This document shows, piece after piece, positions 11,436 to 21,624 of a DNA stretch of 64,000 nt; positions within the stretch are counted from its first letter, which is position 1; every line of letters begins with the position of its first letter. Source of the DNA: Tenrec ecaudatus (taxonomy: Eukaryota; Chordata; Mammalia; Afrosoricida; Tenrecidae); the NCBI RefSeq assembly GCF_050624435.1, contig NC_134546.1:9447001-9511000 (forward strand), given 5' to 3'. A model generated the notes under the pieces. That model was given only the letters and a program-made list of their open reading frames with translations. It was not told where the DNA came from and searched no databases. Both the position numbers and the translations under genes were made by a program.

Positions 11436-12730
11436 GCTTACCTCTTACATGTGAATTTTAATATCTTATTAAACTATTAAATGGAGTCTTAATCATTTGT
11501 GAAGGTATAATAAAAGGTTGGGAATTTGCTGCTACTAAATTGTAGTTCATGTTAATCAACCTATTTTGCTTAGAAACATTTGAAAGTTTTAAGTGCTGAC
11601 TAGGAAATTTTAAAATGTTATATTATCTTGAAAAGATTTTCTTGACAGACAAATCAGTACCTCTGCCAGTTTTTGTATCATTATTTTTGGCAGGATATTT
11701 ATAACTAAAGTAGTGCCAGAATTCAGATATATGGCTGTTGGAATTATAGAAGATCCAAAATCTCAGTCTTAAACTGTGACTTATCTCACACCCACAGAAA
11801 CTAGGGTGTGTGTTACAAAAAACTAGTTGCATCCATTTTTTAAAGCTGCCCTAATAAAGGTAAATGCTTTTTAATAAGAGGGTGACGACAACACTTGAGC
11901 TATTATAACTTTTGATAATTTTATTTATTTCAAGTTAACATTCACACATTCCAAGTCTTAATACTGTCAGATGTTCTTACCTCATAATGGCATCTGTACA
12001 ATAATGTTCAGCATTTCCTGAGAGGAAGGGCAAAATTTTAGACAATTTTGAAATACATAAGGATAAATAAAACAGTATTGCTACTGGTGTTTCAGCTCAT
12101 ACATTCATGGGTTTATTCCAAACAAAATGTGTTTAAATATGCCTCTGTGATCAGTGGATGGCTATAGACAAATTCTCTCAATAATATGCTTCTCTTAGTC
12201 TCACTATGGTGCCTTTAAAAATAAGATTCCTGAGGGAATCTGTATAGTCAGTTAAATTCAAGGCAGAGAAAGTAGGTCATAAGGTTATGGCAACTGTTCG
12301 GGGGATGATCATGGAGACTTAGGAAGTTTTAAGAAAATTAAATGATGTATTGATGAGAAAAAGGTCAGGAAAGATGCACCAATGGTTTTTTGTTTGCTAT
12401 TATGACAATGCACTGGCTCATCCTTCAGGGGTGGCAAGGGCTGCCCTATAATTTTGTTGGGAAACCTAACCCCATCTACTCTATATCCCTGTTTGTCCCT
12501 CAGACTTACTCACATTCTCAAAATTCAAAGGATATATCAAAGGACTGTGATTTGAGGCCCTCGAGGATACCAAAGTTGCCATTTTGATGTAGTGTCAATC
12601 AAAGAATGAATAATTATTTCAGGGAAGGGCTAGATGGAAATAATTGCTTTCAGATGTGTACAGGATAGGTACAGGAGGATAGGTCAGAAATAATAGCTTC
12701 ACATTTTTAAACTTTAATAACGATAGCTAT
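11436..12730. other. No gene recognised
   Basis: About 1.3 kb of unique-looking A+T-rich DNA. The 60-70 codon frames show no domain, and there is no TSD or repeat signature I can name. Confidence 0.4.
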
Positions 12731-12734
12731 AATT

Positions 12735-12890
12735 TTCCTCCAAAACCACTTTACTGGGAGGTAATCCAGACATTATACTATTCCATAGTTCAATCATATT
12801 AAGCAGAGTTGTACAGTTGCTCCCAAAACAGTTTGAAAACATTTCCTTTCTTCTTGATCTCCTGGGTATCAGTTCCTAAAGATTGCTATG
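12735..12890 (-). mobile_element. Old L1 3' tail
   Basis: A diverged version of the L1 tail: 'ccaaaaccactttactgggagg', 'attccatagttcaatcatattaagcagagttgtacagttgct' and 'tcttgatctcctgggtatcag'. It keeps motifs such as 'ccatagttcaatcatattaag' that the young copies have lost, which suggests an older subfamily. Confidence 0.6.
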
Positions 12891-13350
12891 ATTTTATAGC
12901 AATACTTTTGGCCTCGTCCTTTACCTGTGAAGGAGAAGTTAAAGTTAGAGGAGAGATGGACTTATTTTCTTGGGCAGGGACATTGACATAAAATTTCTGA
13001 GGACATGGAGGGTAAGGCCAGCTGAAATGGTTGTGCATCAACATGCGGGGCTACCAGGAGGAGTCAGTGAAGAAATCTTGTGCTTTGCTTCCTAAGCTTG
13101 ACCCTGGTGCAAGGCTTGTAAACCTCAAAGAGACTCATTTCTTTTACCGCCTAACACCACATCAGCTACAGGGGCTCTGGTAGGCAGAAGTGAACGCCAG
13201 AGTCCATAAGTGGTGCCTGTTCCATGATGACAATGTGGAAGTGAAAATAAAATACTTGGATATATCTTCAAATCTTAATATTTTATTGAGGTTAGGAAGA
13301 TAATGATATTCTAATAAACACAATAAAATACTGACTAGATGCATGGAACA
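12891..13350. other. No gene recognised
   Basis: Unique-looking sequence before the BovB 3' end. No supportable frame or repeat signature. Confidence 0.4.
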
Positions 13351-13671
13351 TGTTGTTATTGTTAGGTGCCATTGAGTCGGCTCCAACCCACAGAAACAAA
13401 CGAAGCACTGCGTAGTCCTATACCGTCCTCACAATTGTTTCTGTGCTTGAGCCCGCTGATGCAGCTACTGTGTCCATCTGTCTCAGGGAGGGCCTTCCTC
13501 TTCTTCACCTTCCCTCCACATGACCAAACGTGATGACCTCCTCCAGGGCTGGTCTCTCCTGACTACACGTCCAAAGTGTGGAAGATGAAGTCTCACCATC
13601 CTTTCCTTCCAAGGAGCACTCTTCCTGTATTTCTTCCACAACAGATCAGTTTGTCCTTTTAGCCGTCTATG

Positions 13672-14449
13672 TGTGGTAGTTACATAATTTCTTGTCAACC
13701 TGATAAGTATAAAGGTGGAGTTTAGCCTGTCAATAAGGTCACAGTCTGATGATGCTTCCATGTGGATTCTGAAAACTTCCTCTTTCTTCATTCTGCCATC
13801 AGAAGAGGTAGGTCACCCACTTTCTTTCTCTGCTTCACCTTCCTATTGAGGAGCCACACTCGGAGAACTGGAGCAGCCACATGGAGACCTGTGCCAGCAC
13901 TGAGATGCTTCCACCGCCACTGGATCCTCAAGACTTGTCACCCACTGGCCCGTGATCTTCCTGCATTTGGCATCATTGCAAGTGGCTATTTGAGTCTGAA
14001 GAGGAAGTTATGGATTAGTATTTGACTTTATGGGCTAACATTGGACTTGGGCTGGGATGTTTTCTTAATGTATCATTACTCTTTGGCATAAAGCTCTTTT
14101 ATTTATTTATCATTTTGGGGGGAGCTCTTACAGATAGTGTAACATTCCATAATTCAGTTACATCAAGCATTATTGTACAATTGCTGTCACCATCAGTTTC
14201 AGACATTTTCTTTCTTCTTGAACTCTTTGATATCAGCTCCCCTTTTTCTCCTCCCCCATGTTACGCCCCAGGGAAACTCATTTTTATATCTTATTATTAT
14301 TGTTGCTGTATCTTACACCATCCACTAGATCTGTTCATTGTAATTCTGTTTTCTGTATCTTTTAATAGCTGGGGGCCATCAGGAAAGCTCTTTCTTTCAC
14401 ATACATGAGTGTCCTTGGATTTGTTTCTTAGTCCACCAGGTGTAACACA
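13672..14449 (+). repeat. ERVL-type solo LTR inserted in BovB
   Basis: The element begins tgtggtagttacataatttc and ends gtccaccaggtgtaacaca, so it has TG...CA ends. Its opening 'gttacataatttcttgtcaacctgataa' resembles the MLT2/ERVL LTR start. Flanks are ctatg and ccgtg; the other BovB copies suggest the ancestral site was ccatg, giving a diverged 5 bp duplication. It is interrupted by an L1 tail. No internal retroviral genes are present. Confidence 0.72.
14100..14383 (-). mobile_element. L1 tail inserted in the LTR
   Basis: An antisense L1 3' end (tttatcattttggggggagc) of an older-looking subfamily, with an internal deletion. It is bounded by aaagctcttt at 14090-14099 and 14384-14393. It is the innermost level of a BovB > LTR > L1 nest. 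Confidence 0.82.
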
Positions 14450-14629
14450 CCGTGGTACTTGGAGTATTCTTCTCCCTCACTGCACTTTAAATGCATGGAT
14501 TCTTTGGTCTTCCTTCTTCAATGCCCAACTCTCGCATGCATATGATGTGATTGAAAATAACCATATCTTAGATTAAGCAAGTGCACCTTAGGCTTCAAAG
14601 TAACCTCCCTGCTTTTCAACCCTCTAAAG

Positions 14630-14818
14630 CAACTGTTCTCAACTTATGGGTCGTGACCCCTTCAGGGGGTCAAACGACCCTTACACAGGGGTTGCCCAAT
14701 TTATAGCAGTAGCAAAATTACAGTGATGAAGTAGCAATGAAGATAGTTTTATACTTGGGGGGTCATCACAACAGGAGGAACTGTATTAAAGGTTGAGGCC
14801 TTAGGAAGGTTGAGTTGC
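14630..14818 (+). mobile_element. SPIN-type non-autonomous hAT element
   Basis: The left terminus caactgttctcaacttatgg is followed by 'gtcgtgaccccttcagggggtcaaacgacccttacacaggggttgcc'. The right part reads 'ggtcatcacaacaggaggaactgtattaaagg...ttaggaaggttgag'. This matches non-autonomous SPIN (space invader) elements, which need a transposase in trans. The left flank ctctaaag fits the hAT 8 bp target pattern nTnTAnAn. The right terminus and adjoining BovB bases are deleted. Confidence 0.85.
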
Positions 14819-15394
14819 CCAAGGCATATGTTACTTGTTCTCTTGCCTGCTGCTTCAGTGAGCATTGATTGTGAATCCAAGCAAGACAAAATCCTTGACA
14901 AATTTGGTCTTTTCTCTGTTTGTTATATTACTTGTTGGTACAGTTGTGAAAATTTTGGTCTTCATTACATTGAGTTGTAATCCATATCAAAGACTGTAAT
15001 TCTTAATCTTCATCAGCAAGTGCTTCAAGTCCTCCTCACTTTCCAGCAAGCTAGGTTATATCATCTGCATATTGCTGGTTGTAAATATATCGTCTTTCAG
15101 TCCTGATGCTTCATTCTTTTTCGTATGATTCAGTTCTCTCTAATTAGTTTCTCAGCATTCAGATTGAATAAGTATGCTGAGAAGATGCAACCCTGGTGCA
15201 TACCTTTCCTGATTTTGAACCATGCAGTGCTTCTTGTTCTGTTCACACAACTGCCTCTTAACCAATGTACAAGTTCCACATGAGTCCAATGAAGTGTTCT
15301 GGAATTCCCATTGTTCTCAAGACTAGCCATTGTTTTTAAAATTCACACAGTTGAATGCCTTGGCATAGTCAACAAAACACAGGTAAACGTCTTT

Positions 15395-15503
15395 TTTTTT
15401 GTATTTTTATATATCTGTTCTTTATTTTGAGAGGTTTTTGGCATGAGAAAAATGACATCACAAACTATGTGCTGCAACATTGTATATAGTATTGATAATA
15501 AGA
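15395..15503 (-). pseudogene. 109 bp 3'-UTR-only retrocopy
   Basis: An insertion in BovB flanked by gtaaacgtcttt (15383-15394) and gtaaacatcttt (15504-15515), matching at 11 of 12 positions. Read antisense it ends in poly(A) (T run at 15392-15400), with an AATAAA signal (tttatt at 15421-15426) about 20 nt upstream. This is the structure of a severely 5'-truncated processed transcript. The source gene was not recognised. Confidence 0.68.
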
Positions 15504-15867
15504 GTAAACATCTTTCTGGTACTTTCTTCTCGCAGCTAAGATCCATCGGATATCAGAAATGATATCTTTCATTCCATGTTTTCTTTTGAATTCAGTTTGG
15601 ACCCCTGGCAGCTCCCTGTCACCTGTCCTGCTGCATCTGTTGTTGGATGATCTTCAGCAAAATTTCACTTGCACATGATATTAATGATGGCCTAGAGGCA
15701 CAAAAACTACCTGTAGCCATTGAGAAACTGGGCTATCCTAGCACAGGAAACCGTGTGGAGCATCCCTGGAGGGCTACTTAGGGACCACAACTATTTGAGT
15801 AGCTGTGTGACAAAATAGGAAAAGCAATGTCAGAAATTGGGTGAAAAGGCGGCTTAAAGAGAGAACA

Positions 15868-16040
15868 CAACCCTACTGCTGAGTTGATTCCAACTCACAA
15901 TGACCTTATATAAGGTTTCTGAAGCTATAAGTCTTTACATCTTTCTACCTTCGGATGGCTAGTAGGTTAGAACTGACAACTTGTGGTGGTAGCAATCCAA
16001 TACTTGCTTCCCTACAGTACCACCAGTGCTCCTTGAAAGA
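15868..16040 (-). repeat. AfroSINE
   Basis: The antisense copy starts 'ctgctgagttgattccaactcacaatgacc', then 'ggtttctgaagctataagtctttacatctttctacc', and closes with a degraded head 'cagtaccaccagtgctcctt'. Confidence 0.85.
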
Positions 16041-17600
16041 GCAGCTAGCAGCAATTACTGGTAGTCGAGAATTCGAAAGAGATTGTGTGTTGTTTCATTC
16101 TGTCATGTTTTTCAAAGTCTTTATTTCGCAAAACTTTGTATCAAATACTTTTGTGACTCATTGTCATAATAAGGCACATCTGGTTGTAAAAGTAAAAATA
16201 GGAAAATTTTAAAAAGTAAAAATAGGTTCAAAAGACCCGAAGAAAGGGTGAGAAAGTTGTATCTTCAAAGCAATTGCATTCAATTGCTGGCAGCCTCACG
16301 GAAACATCTCTCTGGGATCAGCTGGTTTGTTATATTTCTTTGCATGTTGTTTCTCTCTTTTTGTTCTTTAAGTCCCCTGATTACACCTTTACTTTTATAT
16401 CGTCTATCATGACCTCAAAATTTAATAGCATCAGACCCAGAGACCATGAGCTCTGGTCCACCGTGACAAAATTCTGTGTCCATATTCTAATTCCAAGTCC
16501 CCAAGAAAGAGAGAATTGGGTTGCTTCATTCATCTGTGGTTTGAGAATATGGTTGGAAGTAAAGGAGTAGGGTCAAATGGTATAAGGGATTCAACACCTC
16601 CAAGATTGTAAGCAGGGCAGGAAATTATTGCACATCTGGTACCTGTCATGCATACTTTTATTTCTCTATGTATTGTGAATAATTGCAAAGTAAAAGGGTA
16701 AAGCAAGGGGATCTTCTTTTCAGTCTGATGTATCTTCTATTCCCCTTGTAAGTTACGCAAGCTTGTCTTTTCTCTTTGTAGTGGTAACTTCATAAAGTGA
16801 TATGACTTCAACATAGCACTTCCATAATGAATCTCAATATTAAAGATTTTATTTATTTTATAAATTTTGCCAAATGAGTGCCATTCCACCCTTTAAAGTT
16901 AATTATGTATGTGACATTTAAAAATAAAGTCAGTTTATGATACATAGTTATAAAATTTAGATTTTAGGAAAATCACTCTTGTTCTATGTACATTCCTCCA
17001 TCACTTCCTGTATAATTTTAAAATCTGAAATCCTCTTAGCATGCAGAGTAAATAGATTATGATATACTGAAGGATTAAGCTTCACCGTCTTGTGTCAGAT
17101 TAATCCCTCATATATAGATCATCACTTGAACTGGCAGAAATATGGCTGCAATTCAGCAAAAAAGCTCAATGGTTAAGTAACACATTTCATTATTTTATGT
17201 AGGATAAATACTATTCTTTTTAACAAGTTATTGTATAATTCCCCAAATTAAATTTAAGTATACCTAATAAACAATCCCCCGTGTGCCCCCCCCCCCCGAA
17301 TTTCACAGAGATTCATGGGGGGAAAGTTTCAGTAGTAAAATAGTGCTATTAAATACTATTTGGATTATTCCTTCTTTACTGGTGTAACTCACTGAGTAAG
17401 GATTTTCATTATAAAAGTCACATTGTTTCCAACATTAAGTGCAAATCAAATTTTTGTTTAAAAAAAGTTGATTTTTTTTAAGAAAAACTACCTTTTGTGA
17501 ATTAAGTGGGACTTTACATATCAGATCATTTTTGTTTCAACAAATTAACCAATTTGACAAGCCTCTCAATATCTTGACATATTCCCCTTGCCTCTTTTTG
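16041..17600. other. No gene recognised
   Basis: About 1.5 kb of mostly unique A+T-rich DNA. A C run lies at 17287-17297. The longest frame (16274-16570, 98 codons) has no recognisable domain and is taken as chance. Confidence 0.4.
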
Positions 17601-18024
17601 TCTCCTTCTCTTTCCTGTAGAATATTATCTTCTTTCATCCAAGTTAACACCAGTCTACCCTCCCTAGCATATTGCTTCCCCTTCTCTCCCTTTTCCTCTA
17701 ATCCCCGGTAACCAGCAAAGTCTTTTTCTTTAGCTTTGAAAACCTTTATCTTGCTTTTATTTTATAACAGTGGCCTTATACAATATTTGCCCTTTTATGA
17801 TCTACTGACTTCACTCAGCATGTTCTCCAAGTCCACCCAGGGCATGAAGGGTTTCAGTTTCATCATGATTCTTTAGCATTACATTAATCCACTGTGAGCA
17901 TGTACCAGAGTTAATTTCTCTATTCCTACACTGTTGGGCATTTAGGTTACTTCAAACTTTCTGTTTTTATGAATAGTACTGTGATGGACATGTGTGTGCT
18001 GATATCTGCTCTTGTTGTGGATTG
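17601..18024 (-). mobile_element. Old L1 3'-region fragment
   Basis: Antisense text typical of mammalian L1 3' ends: 'gatctactgacttcactcagcatg', ttctccaagtccacccaggg, 'cactgttgggcatttaggttacttc' and 'gaatagtactgtgatggacatg'. No coding frame survives. Confidence 0.75.
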
Positions 18025-18415
18025 TACTTCCTTGTTTTTCCAACAGTTTTATTGGCATGTAATTTTTATATCATACAATTGCATAGTTCAATTGTTCAGT
18101 CTTATCAAGGGGAGTTATACAACCAGCAACACATCTGTCTTAGAGCACTTCCCCCCATGGTTAAATTGCCTTTAAAATGAGCTGTGCAATCAGTTCTCCT
18201 GCTCCCTCCCTTCTCTCACCTCTTCTGTAGAGTACTCACCAAGTAAAGGAATTCCTGGGTTCCCATTCATTTGAGGAAGCGCATAGGGCTTTCCCCAGCG
18301 CTGGATCGTTTTTCCAGTCCCTCGGCAGTTAAGGATTCTAGTCTGTCTGCACCTGTTCTAGTATTTGTTCTTTAAAATAGTTACTTCTATGGGAGAATTA
18401 CTGTTTGTGTTATGA
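18025..18415 (-). mobile_element. Intermediate-age L1 3' end
   Basis: The tail reads ccaacagttttattggcatg, then 'tatcatacaattgcatagttcaattgttcagtcttatcaaggggagttatacaac'. It sits directly against the older L1 fragment. Its tail differs from both the old copy near 12.7 kb and the young family. Confidence 0.65.
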
Positions 18416-18700
18416 ATGTTTTTCAGTTAAATAAGTAAAAATCATATACTCATAGATAAATAGTAAGATAGAGCATGAATAAGTGGATACAGCTCTTATG
18501 GTATGAGGATTATGGCTCAAAATTCATGTATACTTGAGTAATATTTAAAGGACATTTAAACATTAAAACAGATTTTTTATTCTCCATTGTATGAAAACAT
18601 TTTAAATGTAGATTAGGCAAATAGGTCACTGACAGAATAAATGTTGACTTTGAATATAATTGTTTGAATACAAACATTTAGAAATGCTAATGAACTTCAT
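18416..18700. other. No gene recognised
   Basis: A+T-rich unique sequence with no supportable frame. Confidence 0.4.
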
Positions 18701-18704
18701 ATAC

Positions 18705-19075
18705 CAAAAGACCCATGACCATTGGGTCAATTACAACCCCTAAGATCCTATATAGCCGTGGTTCTCAACCTTCCTAATGCTACGACCCTTTCATACAGTT
18801 CCTCATGTTGTGGTGACCCCCCAACCATGAAATTATTGTCATTGCTACTTCATAACTAATTTTGCTACTGTTATGAATCAGGTGACCTGTGTAAGGGTTG
18901 CTTGACCCCAAAGGGGTTGGGACCCACAGGTGGAGAACCACTGCGATGTAGTTTCTGAAACTATTAGTCTTTATGGGATCAGCCAACCCTATCTCTCCAA
19001 TGGAGAGGCTGGTGGATTTGAAGAACGGCTACCCTGGTGGTTAATTGCTAAATGCGTAACCCATAGCACTACCAG
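18705..19075 (-). repeat. AfroSINE, split by SPIN
   Basis: The left part is 18705-18755 (gaccattgggtcaattacaa). The right part is 18944-19075: 'tagtttctgaaactattagtctttatgggatcagcc', 'ggctggtggatttgaagaacggc', and the head 'gcgtaacccatagcactaccag'. The SPIN element lies between them. Confidence 0.85.
18756..18943 (-). mobile_element. SPIN-type hAT element with both ends and TSD
   Basis: Both termini survive: ccgtggttctcaaccttcct at the left and 'gtggagaaccactg' at the right form inverted repeats. Flanks are ctatatag (18748-18755) and cgatgtag (18944-18951), six of eight identical and fitting nTnTAnAn. At 188 bp it encodes no transposase and depended on a trans-acting one. Confidence 0.92.
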
Positions 19076-19079
19076 ATCT

Positions 19080-19460
19080 TATTAAACTTTTTTATATAGC
19101 ACATGAAGAATACTTACATTTAGTTCATATTAGAGTAATTGTGAGGTTATAAAAGGAAATGATTTTATTTGAAAAGTTTAGAATAGGTTATTAAATAGCA
19201 GAACAAAATTTAAATCTGAATTAAAAATTTGTATTTTAAACCATGATTTAAAAAATTGGTGACTATTCAACTAGGATTATATTTCTGGATTATGGAAAAC
19301 CAGGGATATTCTTAGCAAAATCTAGCTACTGCTAAAAGTCAGTTCTTTTTTGGAATTATTTTAAGCAGAGAGCTAATCTGTGCAGTTTTCAGTGGAATTC
19401 TTTTCACAGCTGTTCCAGTCATATAATAAGGTAAAGTTACCTATTACATTTCCTTGAGGA
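19080..19460. other. No gene recognised
   Basis: A+T-rich unique sequence between an AfroSINE and a rearranged BovB end. Confidence 0.4.
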
Positions 19461-19465
19461 ATTTT

Positions 19466-19750
19466 TTTCACTGCCCCTCCACTTTACCAAGCATGATCTT
19501 TTCCATAGACTGGTCTCTCCTGACATGCCCACAGTATGTAAGAAGAAGTCTCGCCATCCTTACAAAAAGAGGAAGGCTTCCAAGGGTAGGATTGACACCG
19601 TGGCTGCAACAGTGGGCTCAAGCATGGGAACAACTGTGAGCATGGCAGAGGATCAGGCAGTGTTCCTTCTGTTGTGCACAGGGACTTTATGGGTCAGAGC
19701 CTGCTCTATGGGACCTAACAACAACAGCAGCAGCAACAACAAACCATCAC
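19466..19750 (+). mobile_element. BovB 3' end with inverted 5' part (twin priming)
   Basis: Bases 19466-19560 are antisense BovB (tttaccaagcatgatctttt, 'gactggtctctcctgac'). Bases 19561-19750 are sense BovB (aaaaagaggaaggcttccaa, 'gattgacaccgtggctgcaacagtgggctcaagcatgg') ending in the cctaacaacaacagcagc tail. The two halves meet at neighbouring BovB positions in opposite orientations, the expected product of twin-primed reverse transcription. Confidence 0.82.
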
Positions 19751-19827
19751 ATAAATCTTGTCAAACAATATAATTTGTACTTTTAAAATAAAACAATAGT
19801 TATACATGTGATAGTATGAATCTTTTA

Positions 19828-20005
19828 TTAAGAGAGCTGTAGTGGCGCAGTGGTCAATTGTTAGAATCCACCAGCATCTCCCAGGAAAAGATGTGGCCAT
19901 CGGCTACCCTAGGAATCTGCAGCTTTGGATACTGCTATGGGGAAGTGTTCTATCCTGTTCTGTAGGGTCACTATGAGTTGGAATAGACATAGTAGCATTG
20001 GGTTT
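19828..20005 (+). repeat. AfroSINE
   Basis: The head is agctgtagtggcgcagtggt, followed by 'ggccatcggctaccctaggaatctgcagctttgg'. The tail is 'ctgtagggtcactatgagttggaatagacatagtagcattggg'. Confidence 0.9.
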
Positions 20006-20014
20006 AATATTATT

Positions 20015-20440
20015 AGATTCTGGTGACACAATGATAAAAAGTGTTCAGTGGCCAACTAAAAAGTTGACAACTTGAAACTCACAGCTCTATAGGACTAATA
20101 AATAGGTAATCTACTTCCATAAAGAAGTGCTAAAAAATCAAATTCAATCCACTTTGTTTGAGTGGATTCTGACTCATAACAACAGAAAAACCCAATAGGG
20201 TTGCCAAGACTAAATCTTTATGGAAGCAGATTGCTAGATCTTTCTCTTAGAGAACAATTGGTGGGTTCAAAACAGTGTACCTTGTAATTAGCATCAGAGT
20301 ACTTTAACCACTGTGTTACCAGGACTATTTCTATAAAGATTACAGCATAGGAGACAATGTGGGGCAATTCTAATTTGTCCTGTTGTTTCAATATAAGTTG
20401 AAATTGACACATTGGCACATAACAACTCAACAAACTTTAC
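20015..20440 (+). repeat. AfroSINE interrupted by an inverted AfroSINE
   Basis: The sense left half (20015-20124) has 'tctggtgacacaatgataaaaagtg...aaactcacagctc...ctacttccataaag'. The sense right half (20328-20440) has 'tttctataaagattacagcatagg...gttgaaattgacacattggcacataac'. The break falls at the same SINE position, and the repeated cttccataaag / tttctataaag marks the target duplication. Confidence 0.82.
20125..20327 (-). repeat. AfroSINE nested inside an AfroSINE
   Basis: A near-complete antisense copy: 'gtggattctgactcataacaac', 'aatctttatggaagcagattgctagatctttctc', and the head 'cagagtactttaaccactgtgttaccagg'. It is inserted tail-first in the opposite orientation to its host. Confidence 0.85.
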
Positions 20441-20711
20441 TAATATGTAGATGCTCAGTGAGAACAATGTGTGATTCAGTTTTGGCCATTCAGTAAACCA
20501 GAATATTTAGGTACTCACATATTGTTTTAGTAATAAAGCTATATGCAAGTAATTTTATAGTTCCATAATCAATATGAATTATGGAAGCTATTTGACACCT
20601 GAGAATTTTAGAAAATAGTGAAAGGAATTCATGGGCTAATTCCTGAAGGAGAAGCTGTGTACCTGTCAGTGCGAAGGTACTACTCTTTGTCTTAGCACTG
20701 TGGTAGTGGTG

Positions 20712-21345
20712 GTGGGAATTTCCTGTTGAGCTGATTCTGACTCCTGTCCTTGTGTGCGCAGAGTAGAACTGTTCCATTTGATTTCCAAGGTTGTGACTTT
20801 TGGGAAGCAGATCACCGAGCCGTACTTCAAAAGCAAAGCTCTTCTGGCAAAACATCCAACTTTCCTCTAGTTCTTTAATGCTTCCTCCTTCCAATATCAT
20901 GACCCCAATTCTACCTGATAAATCCAGCTAGACCAGAGCATGCACACGGGGACAGATTAGAGCTCGAAACACAGAATCCAGGACAGATGAATCCTTCACG
21001 CCCAATAATGAGAGTAGCCATACCAGGAGGGAACGGGGAAGAAAGGGGGAACCAATTACAATGATCTACATAGAACCCCTCCCAGGGTTTAAGGGAGACT
21101 GGCGGTCTATGCAAGACATGAACAAAATAATTTGTAAATTATCAAGGGAGGGTGGAGGAGGAGGGCATGGAGAAGCTTATACCAAGGGCTCAAGTAGAAA
21201 GAAAATGTTTTGAAAATGATGATGGCAACAAATGTGCTTGACACAATGGATGTATGTTTAGGTTGTGATAAGAGCTGTAAGAGTCCCCAATAAAATGATT
21301 ATTTTTTAAAAAGCACTTCTGGGTAGGTTTGAACCTGGGTTCTAG
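20712..21345 (-). repeat. AfroSINE split by a sense L1
   Basis: The left part runs from about 20712 to 20847 ('cctgttgagctgattctgactcctg', 'gcagagtagaactgttccatttgatttccaagg'). The right part, 21323 to about 21345, continues 'tgggtaggtttgaacctggg'. The L1 at 20848-21309 sits between. Confidence 0.82.
20848..21309 (+). mobile_element. Young L1 3'-end insertion, sense
   Basis: It is bounded by aaagctcttctgg (20835-20847) and aaagcacttctgg (21310-21322), with one mismatch. The L1 text runs 'ctttcctctagttctttaatgcttcctcc' to 'gagtccccaataaaatgatt' and an A-rich tail. It carries no ORF2. Confidence 0.88.
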
Positions 21346-21624
21346 ACCATCAAGAAAAAAACCTTTATAAATCATGATACTCTCGAGATCTCAAGTATAA
21401 TATACTTTTTATTAGATAAACTTGATTTACTGTACATTTAATTTAACTTTTCTAGAGACATGTAAAATAAGGAAATGGGGAAATTTAACAGCTAGGTTTT
21501 GTGAAATTTTAATCTAGGTAACTGGCAAATATCTTACAGAACAATATAGTTTATTCATATCTATATTTTTATGTCTAATCTCTCAACATCTTCACTTTTT
21601 AGTATAGAGTATGCTCTTACTGAA

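Larger units (their letters stand above)
13351..15720 (-). mobile_element. BovB/RTE LINE, antisense, host of three insertions
   Basis: The 3' end is at 13356 (gttaggtgccattgagtcgg). The LINE is continuous in pieces 13351-13671, 14450-14629, 14819-15394 and 15504-15720. Between them sit an LTR, a SPIN element and a small retrocopy. An antisense reverse transcriptase fragment at 15130-15330 contains WFKIRKGMHQGC then LFNLNAEKLI, the RTE palm-region block just before the catalytic motif. The copy is inactive. Confidence 0.9.

Noticed and set aside
15868..20440. tRNA-like heads as possible tRNA genes
   Set aside because: They are AfroSINE 5' regions, diverged, in dispersed copies with SINE tails. 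No intact tRNA fold was evident.
20490..20900. 136-codon antisense frame
   Set aside because: It spans unique DNA, an AfroSINE and the start of an L1, so it cannot be a conserved protein.
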